Shown here in pieces: positions 53,855 to 63,199 of a stretch of DNA of 64,000 nt. The translations under genes and the position numbers were made by a program. The notes beneath the pieces are model-generated. The model worked only from the letters and a program-made list of their open reading frames with translations, made no database searches and was not told the origin of the DNA. Numbering within the stretch: position 1 is the first letter of the stretch; each line of letters starts with the position of its first letter. The stretch comes from Pseudarthrobacter albicanus. GTDB taxonomy: Bacteria; Actinomycetota; Actinomycetes; Actinomycetales; Micrococcaceae. The stretch covers positions 1-64,000 of the forward strand of contig NZ_JAGPOT010000026.1 in assembly GCF_018224015.1 (NCBI RefSeq), read 5' to 3'.

Positions 53855-54340
53855 ATGACGACTGACTTTGCGGTGGGCCTCGCCGTCGTTGTCCTGCTGT
53901 TGTTACTCGCGCGGCTTATGGTTCCGGGACTGCCCCCGAAAAGCCTGGCAGCCCGGCTCACTCCCGTGGACGCCGGGCTGGCGGCGGCAGGTATCGCCGG
54001 CCTGGTTCTTCATTGCGCTTCGATGTTCTTTGAGCCCGTGGTCAGTTCTTTTCCGGGGAGCGCGGCCGTGATCAGCCAGATCAATTCGATGGGCCCGGCA
54101 AGCGTGATCTGGTATATCGTTCCGTCACTTCTGCTTCTTGCCGGCCTTCGGCGACAAAACACTGCGGTCCTGGCTGTTTTAGCCGTTGCGCTGCTTACAG
54201 TTGGCGTCACCATGTATGACGGCGCGGCACTCTGGATACACCTGGACGCCGTCTTTGCCGCTGGTGTCGTGACCGCGGCGATCCTGTTCCTTCTTTTGGT
54301 GCCACCGTGGCGGACCCGGCCGGAGTCCTTTCGGCGCTGA
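53855..54340 (+). CDS. Small polytopic membrane protein
   Basis: A 161-aa protein with four hydrophobic segments (AVGLAVVVLLLLLARLMV, PVDAGLAAAGIAGLVLHCASMFF, VIWYIVPSLLLLAGL, AVLAVLAVALLTVGVTMY...VVTAAILFLLLVPPW). I do not recognise the family. A TAGGCT -10-like box ends six bases before the ATG at 53855, so a leaderless transcript is possible. A GTG at 53849 is the alternative start. It is divergent from the lipoprotein gene. Confidence 0.6.
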   Translation: MTTDFAVGLAVVVLLLLLARLMVPGLPPKSLAARLTPVDAGLAAAGIAGLVLHCASMFFEPVVSSFPGSAAVISQINSMGPASVIWYIVPSLLLLAGLRRQNTAVLAVLAVALLTVGVTMYDGAALWIHLDAVFAAGVVTAAILFLLLVPPWRTRPESFRR

Positions 54341-54653
54341 CCACCGGTGGTCAGGCTTGCCTGCCGATTATTGGCCCTCCGGCGGAACCAGGAACGGCGA
54401 GCTCTCCGGGCACGGCGTCGCCTTCCCGCCGCTGCTCGACGCTCCGCACTCGAACAGGTGACCCAGTACCCTCGCAACGATTGATACGCAGGAGCTTTCA
54501 ATGACCCGAAAATAAGTATTTTACTTCACTCAATTCCAGGTCTAGCGTAGTTACATATGAAGATGTGAGACAGGGCACAGCGGCCCGGGGTCCCGCATCC
54601 ACCGGCCGGGGAACCGGCCACCGTAGATATCGTGCATCGACAAAGGAGTCGTC
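54341..54653. other. Intergenic region upstream of the aromatic cluster
   Basis: No gene is seen. The AT-rich stretch 54505-54560 probably holds the dioxygenase promoter, and includes AAGTATTTTACTT (54513-54525), two 5-base arms around TTT. AAGGAG precedes the dioxygenase ATG. Confidence 0.45.
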
Positions 54654-55502
54654 ATGACGACGGAATCCCAGGCCACCGCCGCCGCTTCGGGCGCAGGGGC
54701 AACAGCCCGCTTCAGGGAGAACAAGCACGTCGAAGGCGCCACCAGCCAGGAGCGGGTCAGCGCCCTCGCCGGCCGGCTCGTCAAGGCCGTCAATGACATC
54801 GTCACGGACGAGAAGGTCACGTACGACGAATACAACGCCTTCAAGGCCTGGCTCATCAGCGTCGGCGAAACCGGCGAATGGCCGCTGTTCCTGGACGTCT
54901 GGGTGGAGCACTCCGTCGAGGAGGTCGCCAACGCCAACCGGCACGGCTCCAAGGGCACCATCGAGGGCCCGTACTACATCCCGGATGCCCCCTCCCAGCA
55001 GAGCCCCGCGACGCTGCCGATGCGCGAGGACGAGCCGGGCACGCCGCTGCTGTTCCAGGGCGAGGTCAGGAACGTTGCCGGCGAAGCGCTGGCCGGTGCC
55101 CTGATCGAGATCTGGCACGCCGATGACCTGGGCTTCTACTCCCAGTTCGCCCCGGGCCTGCCGGAATGGAACCTCCGCGGCTCCATCACCGCCGATGAGC
55201 AGGGCAAGTTCCAGATCAACACCGTCCAGCCCGCGCCGTACCAGATCCCCACGGACGGCGCCTGCGGAGCCCTGATCTCGGCCGCCGGCTGGCACGCCTG
55301 GCGCCCGGCCCATATCCACCTGAAGGTCTCGGCTGCCGAGCACCTGCCCATCACCACCCAGCTCTACTTCGAAGGCGACAAGCACATCGCCGACGACATC
55401 GCCTCGGCCGTGAAGCCGGAACTCGTCCTCGCCCCCACAGGCCGTACCGACGGCGCAGGCCGTGAAGTCACCTACGACTTCATCCTCGACCCGCAGGACT
55501 GA
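54654..55502 (+). CDS. Catechol 1,2-dioxygenase-like intradiol dioxygenase
   Basis: A 282-aa Fe(III) intradiol dioxygenase with the N-terminal helical dimerisation domain (about 25-105) and the catalytic domain. Ligands fit Tyr in IEGPYYIPDAP, Tyr in LGFYSQFAPG, and the two histidines of RPAHIHLKV. QIPTDGACGALISAAGWHAWRPAH resembles actinobacterial CatA more than hydroxyquinol dioxygenase. It cleaves a catechol to a cis,cis-muconate. catB and catC are absent here, so the substrate may be a substituted catechol made by the neighbouring HpaB-type monooxygenase. Confidence 0.88.
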   Translation: MTTESQATAAASGAGATARFRENKHVEGATSQERVSALAGRLVKAVNDIVTDEKVTYDEYNAFKAWLISVGETGEWPLFLDVWVEHSVEEVANANRHGSKGTIEGPYYIPDAPSQQSPATLPMREDEPGTPLLFQGEVRNVAGEALAGALIEIWHADDLGFYSQFAPGLPEWNLRGSITADEQGKFQINTVQPAPYQIPTDGACGALISAAGWHAWRPAHIHLKVSAAEHLPITTQLYFEGDKHIADDIASAVKPELVLAPTGRTDGAGREVTYDFILDPQD

Positions 55503-55631
55503 CTCCCCGGTCCGGTGCACGGCAGCACTCCATTACCGGCGGGCGGGGGTATTTCCGCCAGCCGCCATCCAACCCACACGGCCTGCCCTGATGCCGTGTT
55601 GCCAAAATCAGGCCAACAAAAGGAGTCGCCA

Positions 55632-56210
55632 GTGACTCAGGAAGCAATCAAGGCCGCCATTGATACCCGCGAACTGCGCCACGCCTTCGGCACGTTCGCC
55701 ACCGGAGTCACGGTGGTCACGTGCCGGTCGGAGGATGGTGTCCCGCATGGTGCCACTGTCAACGCGTTCACCGCCGTGTCGCTGGATCCGCCGCTCGCCC
55801 AGGTCACACTGACCCGCACCTCGCGGGCCGCCCGTTATCTCGAAGGTGCCCCGTTCGCCATCAACATCCTCTCCCTCGAGCAGATGGACGTTGCCCTGCA
55901 CTTCGCCGGCAAGGTCATGACAGAGGAGCCCGAGTGGGCCCTGGACGGCAACGTCCCCGTCCTGACGAAGAACGCAGCCACCCTGGAATGCCGGCCCTGG
56001 AACATCTACGACGGCGGCGACCACATCATCGTCGTCGGCGAGGTCATCGCCATGGAGATCACCAGGCGCGAACCGCTGCTGTTTTTCGGCGGGAAGTTCC
56101 GCCAGATCGGACGCCTTGTCGAAGGGGCGCCCTGGGACCACTCCGGTGACGCCCCCGAATCGGGCTGGTTCGCCGGCGCCCGTTCCTTCAAGCCCTTTAC
56201 CAGCCTTTAG
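55632..56210 (+). CDS. Flavin reductase of a two-component monooxygenase (HpaC-like)
   Basis: A 192-aa flavin reductase-like protein. [62 protein letters not shown] is the typical FMN/FAD-binding split-barrel start, and [15 protein letters not shown]...[13 protein letters not shown] the end. It supplies reduced flavin to the oxygenase encoded just downstream. The GTG at 55632 has AGGAG upstream; the longer frame from 55515 is unlikely. Confidence 0.9.
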   Translation: MTQEAIKAAIDTRELRHAFGTFATGVTVVTCRSEDGVPHGATVNAFTAVSLDPPLAQVTLTRTSRAARYLEGAPFAINILSLEQMDVALHFAGKVMTEEPEWALDGNVPVLTKNAATLECRPWNIYDGGDHIIVVGEVIAMEITRREPLLFFGGKFRQIGRLVEGAPWDHSGDAPESGWFAGARSFKPFTSL

Positions 56211-56238
56211 CCCTGCCACATACCTGAAAGGAACGATC

Positions 56239-57834
56239 ATGACCGAGGCCACGGATCAGGTTCCCTCGTCCACTCCGTCGATGGATGAGAGGACCACCCC
56301 TGCCAACCCTAAGATGCCGATGACGGGGGATGAATACATCGCCTCCCTCCAGGATGACCGGGAGGTGTGGATCTATGGTGAGCGGGTCAAGGACGTCACC
56401 ACGCATCCGGCGTTCCGGAACTCCATCCGGATGGTGGCCCGGCTCTATGATGCGATGCACAAACCCGAGCTGCAGGACAAGCTGATGGTGCCCACGGACA
56501 CCGGGTCCGGGGGCAAGACGATGTCCTACTTCCGCACCCCGCACAGTGTCGAGGACCTCAAGCAGGACCGGACCGCGATCGAGACGTGGGCGCGGATGAG
56601 CTACGGCTGGCTGGGGCGTTCCCCGGACTACAAGGCGGCCTTCCTGGGCACCCTGGGCGGGATGCCGGACTTCTACGAGCCGTTCCAGGAGAACGCGAAG
56701 CGCTGGTACAAGGAGTCCCAGGAGAAGGTCCTGTACTGGAACCACGCGATCATCAACCCGCCGGTGGACCGGCACCTGCCGCCGGACGAGGTCGGCGATG
56801 TGTTCATGAAGGTCGAGAAGGAGACCGACTCGGGCGTCATCGTCTCCGGCGCGAAGGTCGTCGCTACCGGCTCGGCGATCACCAACTACAACTTCATCGC
56901 CCATTACGGGCTGCCGATCAAGCGCAAGGAATTCGCGCTGATCTGCACCGTCCCGATGGACGCGCCCGGCGTGAAGCTGATCAGCCGGGCCTCCTACAGC
57001 CACCAGGTCGCCGTGATGGGAACCCCGTTCGACTATCCGCTCTCGAGCCGGCTGGACGAGAACGACTCCGTGTTCGTCTTCGACAAGGTCCTGATCCCGT
57101 GGGAGAACGTGTTCGCCTACGGGGACGTGGAGAAGATCAACAACTTCTTCCCGCAGACGGGCTTCATCAACCGCTTCACCTTCCAGGGCGTGATCCGCCT
57201 TGCCACCAAGCTTGATTTCATCGCCGGTCTGCTGATGAAGGCCCTGGAGATCGCCGGGACCCAGGACTTCCGCGGCGTCCAGACCCGCGTCGGGGAGGTC
57301 CTGGGCTGGCGGAACATGTTCTACGCGCTGATCGACGGGATGACATTCAACCCGGACCCGGGCCCGAACGGGACCGTGCTGCCCAAGCTGGACTACGGCC
57401 TGTCCTACCGGATGTTCATGTCCATCGGCTACCCGCGGATCAAGGAGATCATCGAACAGGACGTCGCGTCCGGACTCATCTACGTGAACTCGTCCGCGCT
57501 GGACTTCAAGACCCCGGAGATCCGGCCGTACCTGGACAAGTACGTCCGCGGTTCCGACGGCGTCGAGGCCGTGGACCGGGTGAAGCTGATGAAGCTGCTC
57601 TGGGATTCCATCGGCACCGAATTCGGCGGCCGGCACGAACTCTACGAGCGGAACTACTCCGGCAACCACGAGAACGTGAAGGCAGAAATCCTCTTCGCCG
57701 CGCAGGCGCAGGGCACCACGGACTACATGAAGGGCTTCGCGGACCAGTGCCTGGCCGAATACGACCTGGACGGCTGGACCGTCCCGGACCTGATCAGCAA
57801 CGACGACGTCAGCATCTTCCTCAAACGCGGCTGA
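56239..57834 (+). CDS. HpaB-type flavin-dependent phenol monooxygenase, large component
   Basis: A 531-aa member of the 4-hydroxyphenylacetate 3-monooxygenase/chlorophenol monooxygenase family. [47 protein letters not shown] is the classic start, [12 protein letters not shown] and [22 protein letters not shown] follow, and [22 protein letters not shown] [19 protein letters not shown] is near the end. It hydroxylates a phenol using reduced flavin from the upstream reductase. The substrate could be a simple or substituted phenol. It starts 28 bases after the reductase stop. Confidence 0.92.
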   Translation: MTEATDQVPSSTPSMDERTTPANPKMPMTGDEYIASLQDDREVWIYGERVKDVTTHPAFRNSIRMVARLYDAMHKPELQDKLMVPTDTGSGGKTMSYFRTPHSVEDLKQDRTAIETWARMSYGWLGRSPDYKAAFLGTLGGMPDFYEPFQENAKRWYKESQEKVLYWNHAIINPPVDRHLPPDEVGDVFMKVEKETDSGVIVSGAKVVATGSAITNYNFIAHYGLPIKRKEFALICTVPMDAPGVKLISRASYSHQVAVMGTPFDYPLSSRLDENDSVFVFDKVLIPWENVFAYGDVEKINNFFPQTGFINRFTFQGVIRLATKLDFIAGLLMKALEIAGTQDFRGVQTRVGEVLGWRNMFYALIDGMTFNPDPGPNGTVLPKLDYGLSYRMFMSIGYPRIKEIIEQDVASGLIYVNSSALDFKTPEIRPYLDKYVRGSDGVEAVDRVKLMKLLWDSIGTEFGGRHELYERNYSGNHENVKAEILFAAQAQGTTDYMKGFADQCLAEYDLDGWTVPDLISNDDVSIFLKRG

Positions 57835-57869
57835 CCGGGCCACACCCGGAAGCACCCAGGAAACCCCGC

Positions 57870-58500
57870 CGCCTGCTCTCGGCGCTGGCGTTTGGAGGGT
57901 TCTGTATCCAGGACCACGAGCGGCGCTACCGGCCCGGGCCGGCCCTGTGGGGCCATGCGGCGGAGGTGTTCACTGTCCAGTTGCTGCGGGAACGTGCCCG
58001 CGGTGCGCTGGCGGCCCTGTATGCGGCTGTTGGCGAAACCGTACAACTCATGGTGCTGCGCGGCGGGAACGTGCAGTCTATCGACGGGATCGAATCGGAT
58101 TCCTCGTTGCGGGTGGGAATGATTCTCGGTGCCCAGATGCCGGCGTTTGTCTCCGCCGGGGGAATGCCATGCTGGCACAGCTCAGCAATGAGGAGCTTGA
58201 CGAGCTCTACCGGAATGGCCTGCCATCGTGGCCCACGGGGAGGATCACTTCGTTGGCGATGCTCAAGAGGAGCATGACAAGGGTCCGGCGCGCGGAATTC
58301 GGCACAAAACTTCGAGGAGACGGAGCAGGGGCTGGTCGGCCTGGGCGTCAGCGTGAACGACACCGCGGACCAGCCGATAGCCGCCCTGACGACGGCGACG
58401 CCCAGCATCCGGTTCCGGCGGGCGGAGATGCCCGCCTACGTCGACGCCCTGCGGGCCGCAGCCGCAACAGTCGAGCAACAGCTGCAGCAGGCATGCCCTA
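57870..58500 (+). pseudogene. Decayed IclR-family regulator
   Basis: Three frames join into an IclR effector domain: RRLLSALAFGGFCIQDHERRYRPGPALWGHAAEV...TVQLMVLRGGNVQSIDGIESDSSLRVGMILGAQMPAFVSAGG, then MLAQLSNEELDELYRNGLPSWPTGRITSLAMLKRSM, then FEETEQGLVGLGVSVNDTADQPIAALTTATPSIRFRRAEMPAYVDALRAAAATVE. The DNA-binding N-terminus is missing. It closely parallels the intact IclR protein encoded at 58803-59597 on the other strand, so it is a degenerate paralogue. Confidence 0.82.
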
Positions 58501-58564
58501 GCGGGTGCGCGGCCGGAAGGTGTGCGGCCCTGAAAGGTGTGCTGCGGCCGTTCCACACAGGCAA

Positions 58565-58603
58565 AAGCCGGTCCGGTCACCCAGCGGATGACCGGACCGG
58601 CTT
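58565..58603 (-). terminator. Strong terminator hairpin
   Basis: AAGCCGGTCCGGTCA (58565-58579) and TGACCGGACCGGCTT (58589-58603) pair perfectly over 15 bases around a 9-base loop. On the minus strand it is followed by TTTTGC. It is suited to end the minus-strand fragment whose stop is at 58626. Confidence 0.8.
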
Positions 58604-58625
58604 GTCCAGCGAGAGTTTGTACGCC

Positions 58626-58745
58626 CTAGTGCTGGTGTGAGGCGTCGTGCGCGCTTGCAGGCGCCGGTGCTGCAGCCGATCCGGAAATACTGCCCGTGAT
58701 CCAGGACATCATTCCGCTGTGCGCAATAAACGCCCGGGTTGGCTC
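58626..58745 (-). pseudogene. 3' fragment of an unidentified gene
   Basis: A frame ending at TAG 58626-58628 reads RAFIAHSGMMSWITGSISGSAAAPAPASAHDASHQH, with His/Met-rich and Ala-rich character that could bind copper. The end of the gene is kept with its terminator, but upstream the sequence turns into the tail of the IclR gene. I cannot name the parent protein. Confidence 0.35.
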
Positions 58746-58802
58746 GGCGCCCGGCCGTTCCGGGCCGGCCGTGGTGCGGGCGGCGTCCGCCGGAAGCCCG
58801 TG

Positions 58803-59597
58803 TCAGGTGCCGGGCAGCGGGCGGCTGTCGGCTGCCGCCGCGAGCAGGCCACTTTCCGTCGCGGCTGCCGCCTCCCGCAGCGCCTTGACGTACTCGGGGA
58901 TCGAGGCCTTCCTGAACCTCGCCGTGGGGATGGCCGTCGTATACGCGGCGACGGGCTTTCCGATGGCGTCCCTGATGCAGACACCCAGGCCGCTCACCCC
59001 CTGCTCCGTCTCCTCCAGGTTCGCTGCGTAGCCTGCCTTGCGGACGGCCGCCAGTTGGCGCTTGAGTGCGGGCAGGCTATGGATCCTGGCGGTGGGCCAC
59101 GGCGTCAGGCCGCCGCGGTAGATCTGCTCCACTTCCACGTTGCCGAGCTCGGCCAGGATCGCCTTACCTCCGGCGGAGCAGTAGGCCGGCATGAGATCCC
59201 CCATCCTGGCTTTGACGCGGAGGACCTCTTCGGACTCGATGCCGTCGATGAAACGGATGTTGGGGCCCGTGAGCACCATGAGCTGGACGGTGTCGTTGAT
59301 GTCTTCATGAAGTTTCAGCAAGGATGGCCGGGCCACCTGCCGCAACTGGTTCACCGAGAAATGACTCTCGCCCTGAGGGGCCAGCTGGGGCCCGGCGCGG
59401 TACCGCCGCTCCCGGTCTTGCACCGCGAAGTCCCTGGCGACGAGGGCGCCGAGCAGTCTGTGGGCAGTCGAGGGTGCCACGCCCAGGCGTTCTCCTGCGG
59501 ACTTGACGCTCATCACCTCCCCGCCGCGAAGGCTGACGAGCAGCTGGAGGGCGCGGTCAACTGATTCGAGCTTCGAGGGAGTGTCGGAATTTCGCAT
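58803..59597 (-). CDS. IclR-family regulator of the aromatic cluster
   Basis: A 264-aa IclR protein. The N-terminal winged helix is SVDRALQLLVSLRGGEVMSVKSAGERLGVAPSTAHRLLGALVARDFAVQDRERRYRAGPQL. The C-terminal effector domain has DTVQLMVLTGPNIRFIDGIESEEVLRVKARMGDLMPAYCSAGGKAILAEL and ISGLGV-type GVSGLGVCIRDAIGKPVAAYTTAIP. IclR regulators commonly control aromatic acid catabolism. It is divergent from the MFS transporter gene, with a candidate operator between. Confidence 0.92.
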   Translation of the reverse strand: MRNSDTPSKLESVDRALQLLVSLRGGEVMSVKSAGERLGVAPSTAHRLLGALVARDFAVQDRERRYRAGPQLAPQGESHFSVNQLRQVARPSLLKLHEDINDTVQLMVLTGPNIRFIDGIESEEVLRVKARMGDLMPAYCSAGGKAILAELGNVEVEQIYRGGLTPWPTARIHSLPALKRQLAAVRKAGYAANLEETEQGVSGLGVCIRDAIGKPVAAYTTAIPTARFRKASIPEYVKALREAAAATESGLLAAAADSRPLPGT

Positions 59598-59697
59598 AGC
59601 AGAATCTTTGCACAGTGCGATCGCCTCAGGCCAGGGGCGGTGGATCCCAACTGTTCAGTAGCGGCGAGAGCTCCAGTGGTGGGACCCGGTGAAGATG

Positions 59698-59714
59698 ATT
59701 TCGCTAGTCGAAAT
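59698..59714. promoter_or_regulatory. Candidate IclR operator
   Basis: ATTTCGCTAGTCGAAAT has perfect 6-base arms around a 5-base spacer, in the 204-bp divergent region 88 bases upstream of the MFS gene. The position suits the IclR protein encoded next door. Confidence 0.55.
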
Positions 59715-59801
59715 TTCAAACAGAATCGTGGACGGCTGCGAAACGCTGTGACTACGATCACTGTGTTGCCCAAAAAACTTTTACGTACCAGGAAAGAAGA
59801 C

Positions 59802-61151
59802 ATGGACGTCTTAACCCAGATCCGCCAGTCGCGGATGACCCGCTTCCAGGTCATGGCCGTGGCGATCGCCTTGACGCTGATCCTCATCGACGGATTCGAT
59901 GTGGCCGTGATGGCCTACGCAGCCCCGAGCCTCTCCCGGGCCTGGGGACTGGACCCGGTCACCCTGGGCTTCCTGCTCAGCGCCAGCCTCTTCGGCATGG
60001 CAGCCGGTTCCATCTTCCTGACCCCGCTCGCGGACAAGATCGGGCGCCGGAAGCTCGCGCTGATTTCCCTGGTCATCATCAGCATCGGCATGGTCCTCTC
60101 GGTCTTCGCCGCGGACGCGATGCAGCTGATGGCCTTCCGGATCGTCACCGGCCTGGGCGTGGGCGGCATGATGGCCAACCTGAACGTGCTCGTCTCCGAG
60201 TACTCCTCTGACAAGCGGCGCGGCACGATCATCGGGATCTACGCTGCCGGCTATCCGATCGGCGCCACCGTCGGCGGACTCGTGGCGGCGCCGCTGATCC
60301 CGCTCTACGGCTGGCAGGCAGTGTTCATCGTCGGTGCCGCCCTGACGGTGCTGATGCTGCTCATCTCCTGGCGTTTCCTGCCCGAGTCCCTCGACTACCT
60401 GCTGACCCGCCGCCCGGCAGGTGCCCTGCCCAGGATCAACGGCATCCTGGCCAAGATCGGCCGCCCGGCGCTGAACGACCTGCCCGCCCTCCCCGAAGCC
60501 GTCCGCCAGCAGAGCGCCGTGGCTGAGATCCTGGGCAGGCCCACGCGTTTCCGCACCCTGGCGTTGTGGATCGGGTACGCCTGCCTGGTCGCCGCCTACT
60601 ACTTCGCGAACACCTGGACGCCGAAGATTGTCGCGGCGGCCTCTGGCAATGATTCCCTGGGCGTGACCATCGGCGTGATCGCCAACGCCGGCGGCATTCT
60701 CGGCTGCTTCATCTTCAGTGCCCTGGCCATCAAGTTCCGCAGCCGCCCGCTGCTGGTGTGGGCCCTGGGCGCCGCCGCCGCAGCCTACCTGCTGTTCGGC
60801 GTTGTGTTCACGCAGATCAGCGTCGCCATCGTCGTGGCCCTGTTCCTGGGCATCCTCACCACGGCCGGGATCGCCGGCTTCTACGCCGTCGCACCGGACA
60901 TCTACACTGCGCGGGCCCGGGCCACGGGCATCGGCTGGATGATCGGCCTGGGGCGCCTGGTCTCCATCGTCGCGCCGATCCTCGTGGGTTACCTGATCTC
61001 CGGCGGGTGGCAGCCGGAGAGGATCTTCTTCCTCTTCGCCATCCCGCTGGCCGCATCGGCCCTGTGCGTCGTGTCGCTGGGCATCTCCCTGAAGCGCACG
61101 CAGCCGCCGGCGCTTGCCGACGCCGCCGTCGCCCCCACCGCCGCTGCCTGA
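59802..61151 (+). CDS. MFS transporter, aromatic acid:H+ symporter type
   Basis: A 449-aa 12-helix transporter of the AAHS group. LILIDGFDVAVMAYAAPSL (the DGxD motif of helix I), GMAAGSIFLTPLADKIGRRK (loop 2-3), and RIVTGLGVGGMMANLNVLVSEYSSDKRRG are characteristic. It should import an aromatic or ring-derived acid. AGGAAAG before the ATG at 59802 selects the start over the longer frame from 59640. It precedes the CoA ligase gene by 59 bases. Confidence 0.9.
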   Translation: MDVLTQIRQSRMTRFQVMAVAIALTLILIDGFDVAVMAYAAPSLSRAWGLDPVTLGFLLSASLFGMAAGSIFLTPLADKIGRRKLALISLVIISIGMVLSVFAADAMQLMAFRIVTGLGVGGMMANLNVLVSEYSSDKRRGTIIGIYAAGYPIGATVGGLVAAPLIPLYGWQAVFIVGAALTVLMLLISWRFLPESLDYLLTRRPAGALPRINGILAKIGRPALNDLPALPEAVRQQSAVAEILGRPTRFRTLALWIGYACLVAAYYFANTWTPKIVAAASGNDSLGVTIGVIANAGGILGCFIFSALAIKFRSRPLLVWALGAAAAAYLLFGVVFTQISVAIVVALFLGILTTAGIAGFYAVAPDIYTARARATGIGWMIGLGRLVSIVAPILVGYLISGGWQPERIFFLFAIPLAASALCVVSLGISLKRTQPPALADAAVAPTAAA

Positions 61152-61210
61152 GCAGCACCAACAGCCCCCATCCCCAGAAACACCCGGAAACACCCCCGAA
61201 GGAAAACCTC

Positions 61211-63199
61211 ATGCGTTCTATTGAAACCGGCACCCTGCTCCGAGCCGCCCCCGCCAGGGAGGACTGGTCCGAGTCCCGCATGGGCGTCTTCCTGCAGGAA
61301 ACCGAGCAGAAGACGGGCCGGCGGTTCGCCAGCTACGACGACGCCTGGCAATGGTCCGTCGACAATCTGGAGGAGTTCTGGGGGGCCGTCTGGGAGCACT
61401 TCGAGATCATCACGCACACCCCGTATGAAACAGTGCTGCGCGAGCAGAAGATGCCCGGCGCCGACTGGTTCCCCGGCGCAACGATCAATTACACCGAACA
61501 CATCGTCCGCGCCGTCGGCCAGCGCCGCGACGAGGTCATGGTCAAGTCCCGCAGCCAGACCAACGGCAGCTCCGAGTGGACCGGCGGACGCCTGCTGGAG
61601 GAAATCGGCCGCATCCAGCAGGGCCTGATCCGCATGGGCATCACCGCGGGGGACCGCGTGGCCGGCTATCTGCCCAACATTCCCGAGACGCTGGCCGCCT
61701 ACCTGGCGACCGCCGCGCTGGGTGCGATCTGGTGCTCGGTCCCTCCGGAGATGGGCCCCAAATCTGTCCTGGACCGGATCAGCCAGCTGGAACCTTCGCT
61801 GATCCTCGCGATTGACGGTTACCGGTGGGGCAGGAAAGACCTCTCCCGGGCCGACGATCTGGCACGGATCCGCGAGCAGCTCCCGCAGACGCCCGTGGTG
61901 CTCCTGCCGTACCTCGATGCGGACTGTGACATTCCTGCCGGCGCCGTCTCCTATCAGGACTTCACCCGCGAGTCCGGGGACATCCGCTGTGATGCGGTGC
62001 CCTTCTCCCACCCGCTCACTGTGCTGTTCTCCTCCGGAACCACCGGCAAGCCCAAGGCCATCGTGCACTCCCACGGCGGCTTGCTGCTGGAGCACTTCAA
62101 AGCGATGGGGCTGCACTTTGACATGGGCCCGAAGGATACCGCGTTCTGGTTCACCACCACCGGCTGGATGGTGTGGACGCTGGGGGTTTCCACGCTGCTG
62201 ACCGGCGCTGCGATGGTGCTCATGGACGGCGACCCGAACTGGCCTTCGCTGGACGGGGAGTGGTCCCAGTGGGCGGTGGCCGCCGAAACCGAGGCCACCT
62301 ACCTCGGCACCGGCTCCGCCTACCTTGCAGCGTGTGCGCACGTGGGACTCACGCCGGGCGCCACCTGGGATCTCAGCCGGCTGCGGGAAATCCAGTGCTC
62401 GGGTTCGCCGCTCGCGGCGGACGTCGCCGGCTGGGTGCACGACGACGTCAGCCCGGACCTGCTGCTGGCCCCCACCTCAGGGGGAACCGACATCTGCGCG
62501 GCCTTCCTCGGGGCCAGCCCCCTGACCGGAGTCTACGCCGGCGAGATGTCCTGCCGGCCGCTGGGCGTCTCGGTCGAATCCTGGGACCCCGAAGGGCGGC
62601 CGCTGCACGGTGCGGCCGGCGAACTCGTGGCCACCAGGCCGATGCCGTCCATGCCCGTCTTCTTCTGGGGGGACGAGGACCAGGAGCGCTACCGCGGCAG
62701 CTACTTCGGCGCCTACGAGGGGGTCTGGCGCCACGGCGACTGGCTCATCGAGACCGAGCGGGGCACCTGGGTGATCTCGGGCCGCTCCGATGCCACCCTC
62801 AACCGGGGCGGTGTCCGGCTGGGCACGGCGGAGTTCTACGCGGTGCTCGACGGGCTGGCCGAGGTCAACGACAGCATGGTGCTGCACTTTGAGGATCCCG
62901 ACGGCGGGATGGGCCGGCTGGTCCTGCTGATCGAACCGCAGGAAGGCGCCAACAAGGTGGTGCTGGAGGCTGCGGTGCGCCGTTCGCTGCGGACGGAACT
63001 CTCGCCCCGGCACGTGCCGGACGACGTCGTATTTGTCCCCAGCATTCCCCGCAACCCATCGGGCAAGCGGCTGGAAATCCCCCTCAAGCGCGTCATCCAG
63101 GGCGCCGTCTTGGGCGATGTCCTGGACCCGGGAGTGCTTGTGAAGCCCGACGACGTCGAAGACACCGTCCGGATCATCAAAGAGGCCTTTGCCGCGTGA
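61211..63199 (+). CDS. Acetoacetyl-CoA synthetase-like acyl-CoA ligase
   Basis: A 662-aa ANL-superfamily ligase of the acetoacetate-CoA ligase group, recognised by its length and N-terminus (RFASYDDAWQWSVDNLEEFWGAVWEHFEI...MPGADWFPGATINYTEHI). The AMP-binding P-loop is VLFSSGTTGKPKAIVHSHGG, followed by TTTGWMVWTLG, GGTDICAAFLG and SDATLNRGGVRLGTAEFYAVLDGL; the C-terminal lysine lies in PRNPSGKRLEIPLKRVI. It activates acetoacetate or another beta-keto acid. Its stop overlaps the amidohydrolase GTG start. Confidence 0.9.
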   Translation: MRSIETGTLLRAAPAREDWSESRMGVFLQETEQKTGRRFASYDDAWQWSVDNLEEFWGAVWEHFEIITHTPYETVLREQKMPGADWFPGATINYTEHIVRAVGQRRDEVMVKSRSQTNGSSEWTGGRLLEEIGRIQQGLIRMGITAGDRVAGYLPNIPETLAAYLATAALGAIWCSVPPEMGPKSVLDRISQLEPSLILAIDGYRWGRKDLSRADDLARIREQLPQTPVVLLPYLDADCDIPAGAVSYQDFTRESGDIRCDAVPFSHPLTVLFSSGTTGKPKAIVHSHGGLLLEHFKAMGLHFDMGPKDTAFWFTTTGWMVWTLGVSTLLTGAAMVLMDGDPNWPSLDGEWSQWAVAAETEATYLGTGSAYLAACAHVGLTPGATWDLSRLREIQCSGSPLAADVAGWVHDDVSPDLLLAPTSGGTDICAAFLGASPLTGVYAGEMSCRPLGVSVESWDPEGRPLHGAAGELVATRPMPSMPVFFWGDEDQERYRGSYFGAYEGVWRHGDWLIETERGTWVISGRSDATLNRGGVRLGTAEFYAVLDGLAEVNDSMVLHFEDPDGGMGRLVLLIEPQEGANKVVLEAAVRRSLRTELSPRHVPDDVVFVPSIPRNPSGKRLEIPLKRVIQGAVLGDVLDPGVLVKPDDVEDTVRIIKEAFAA

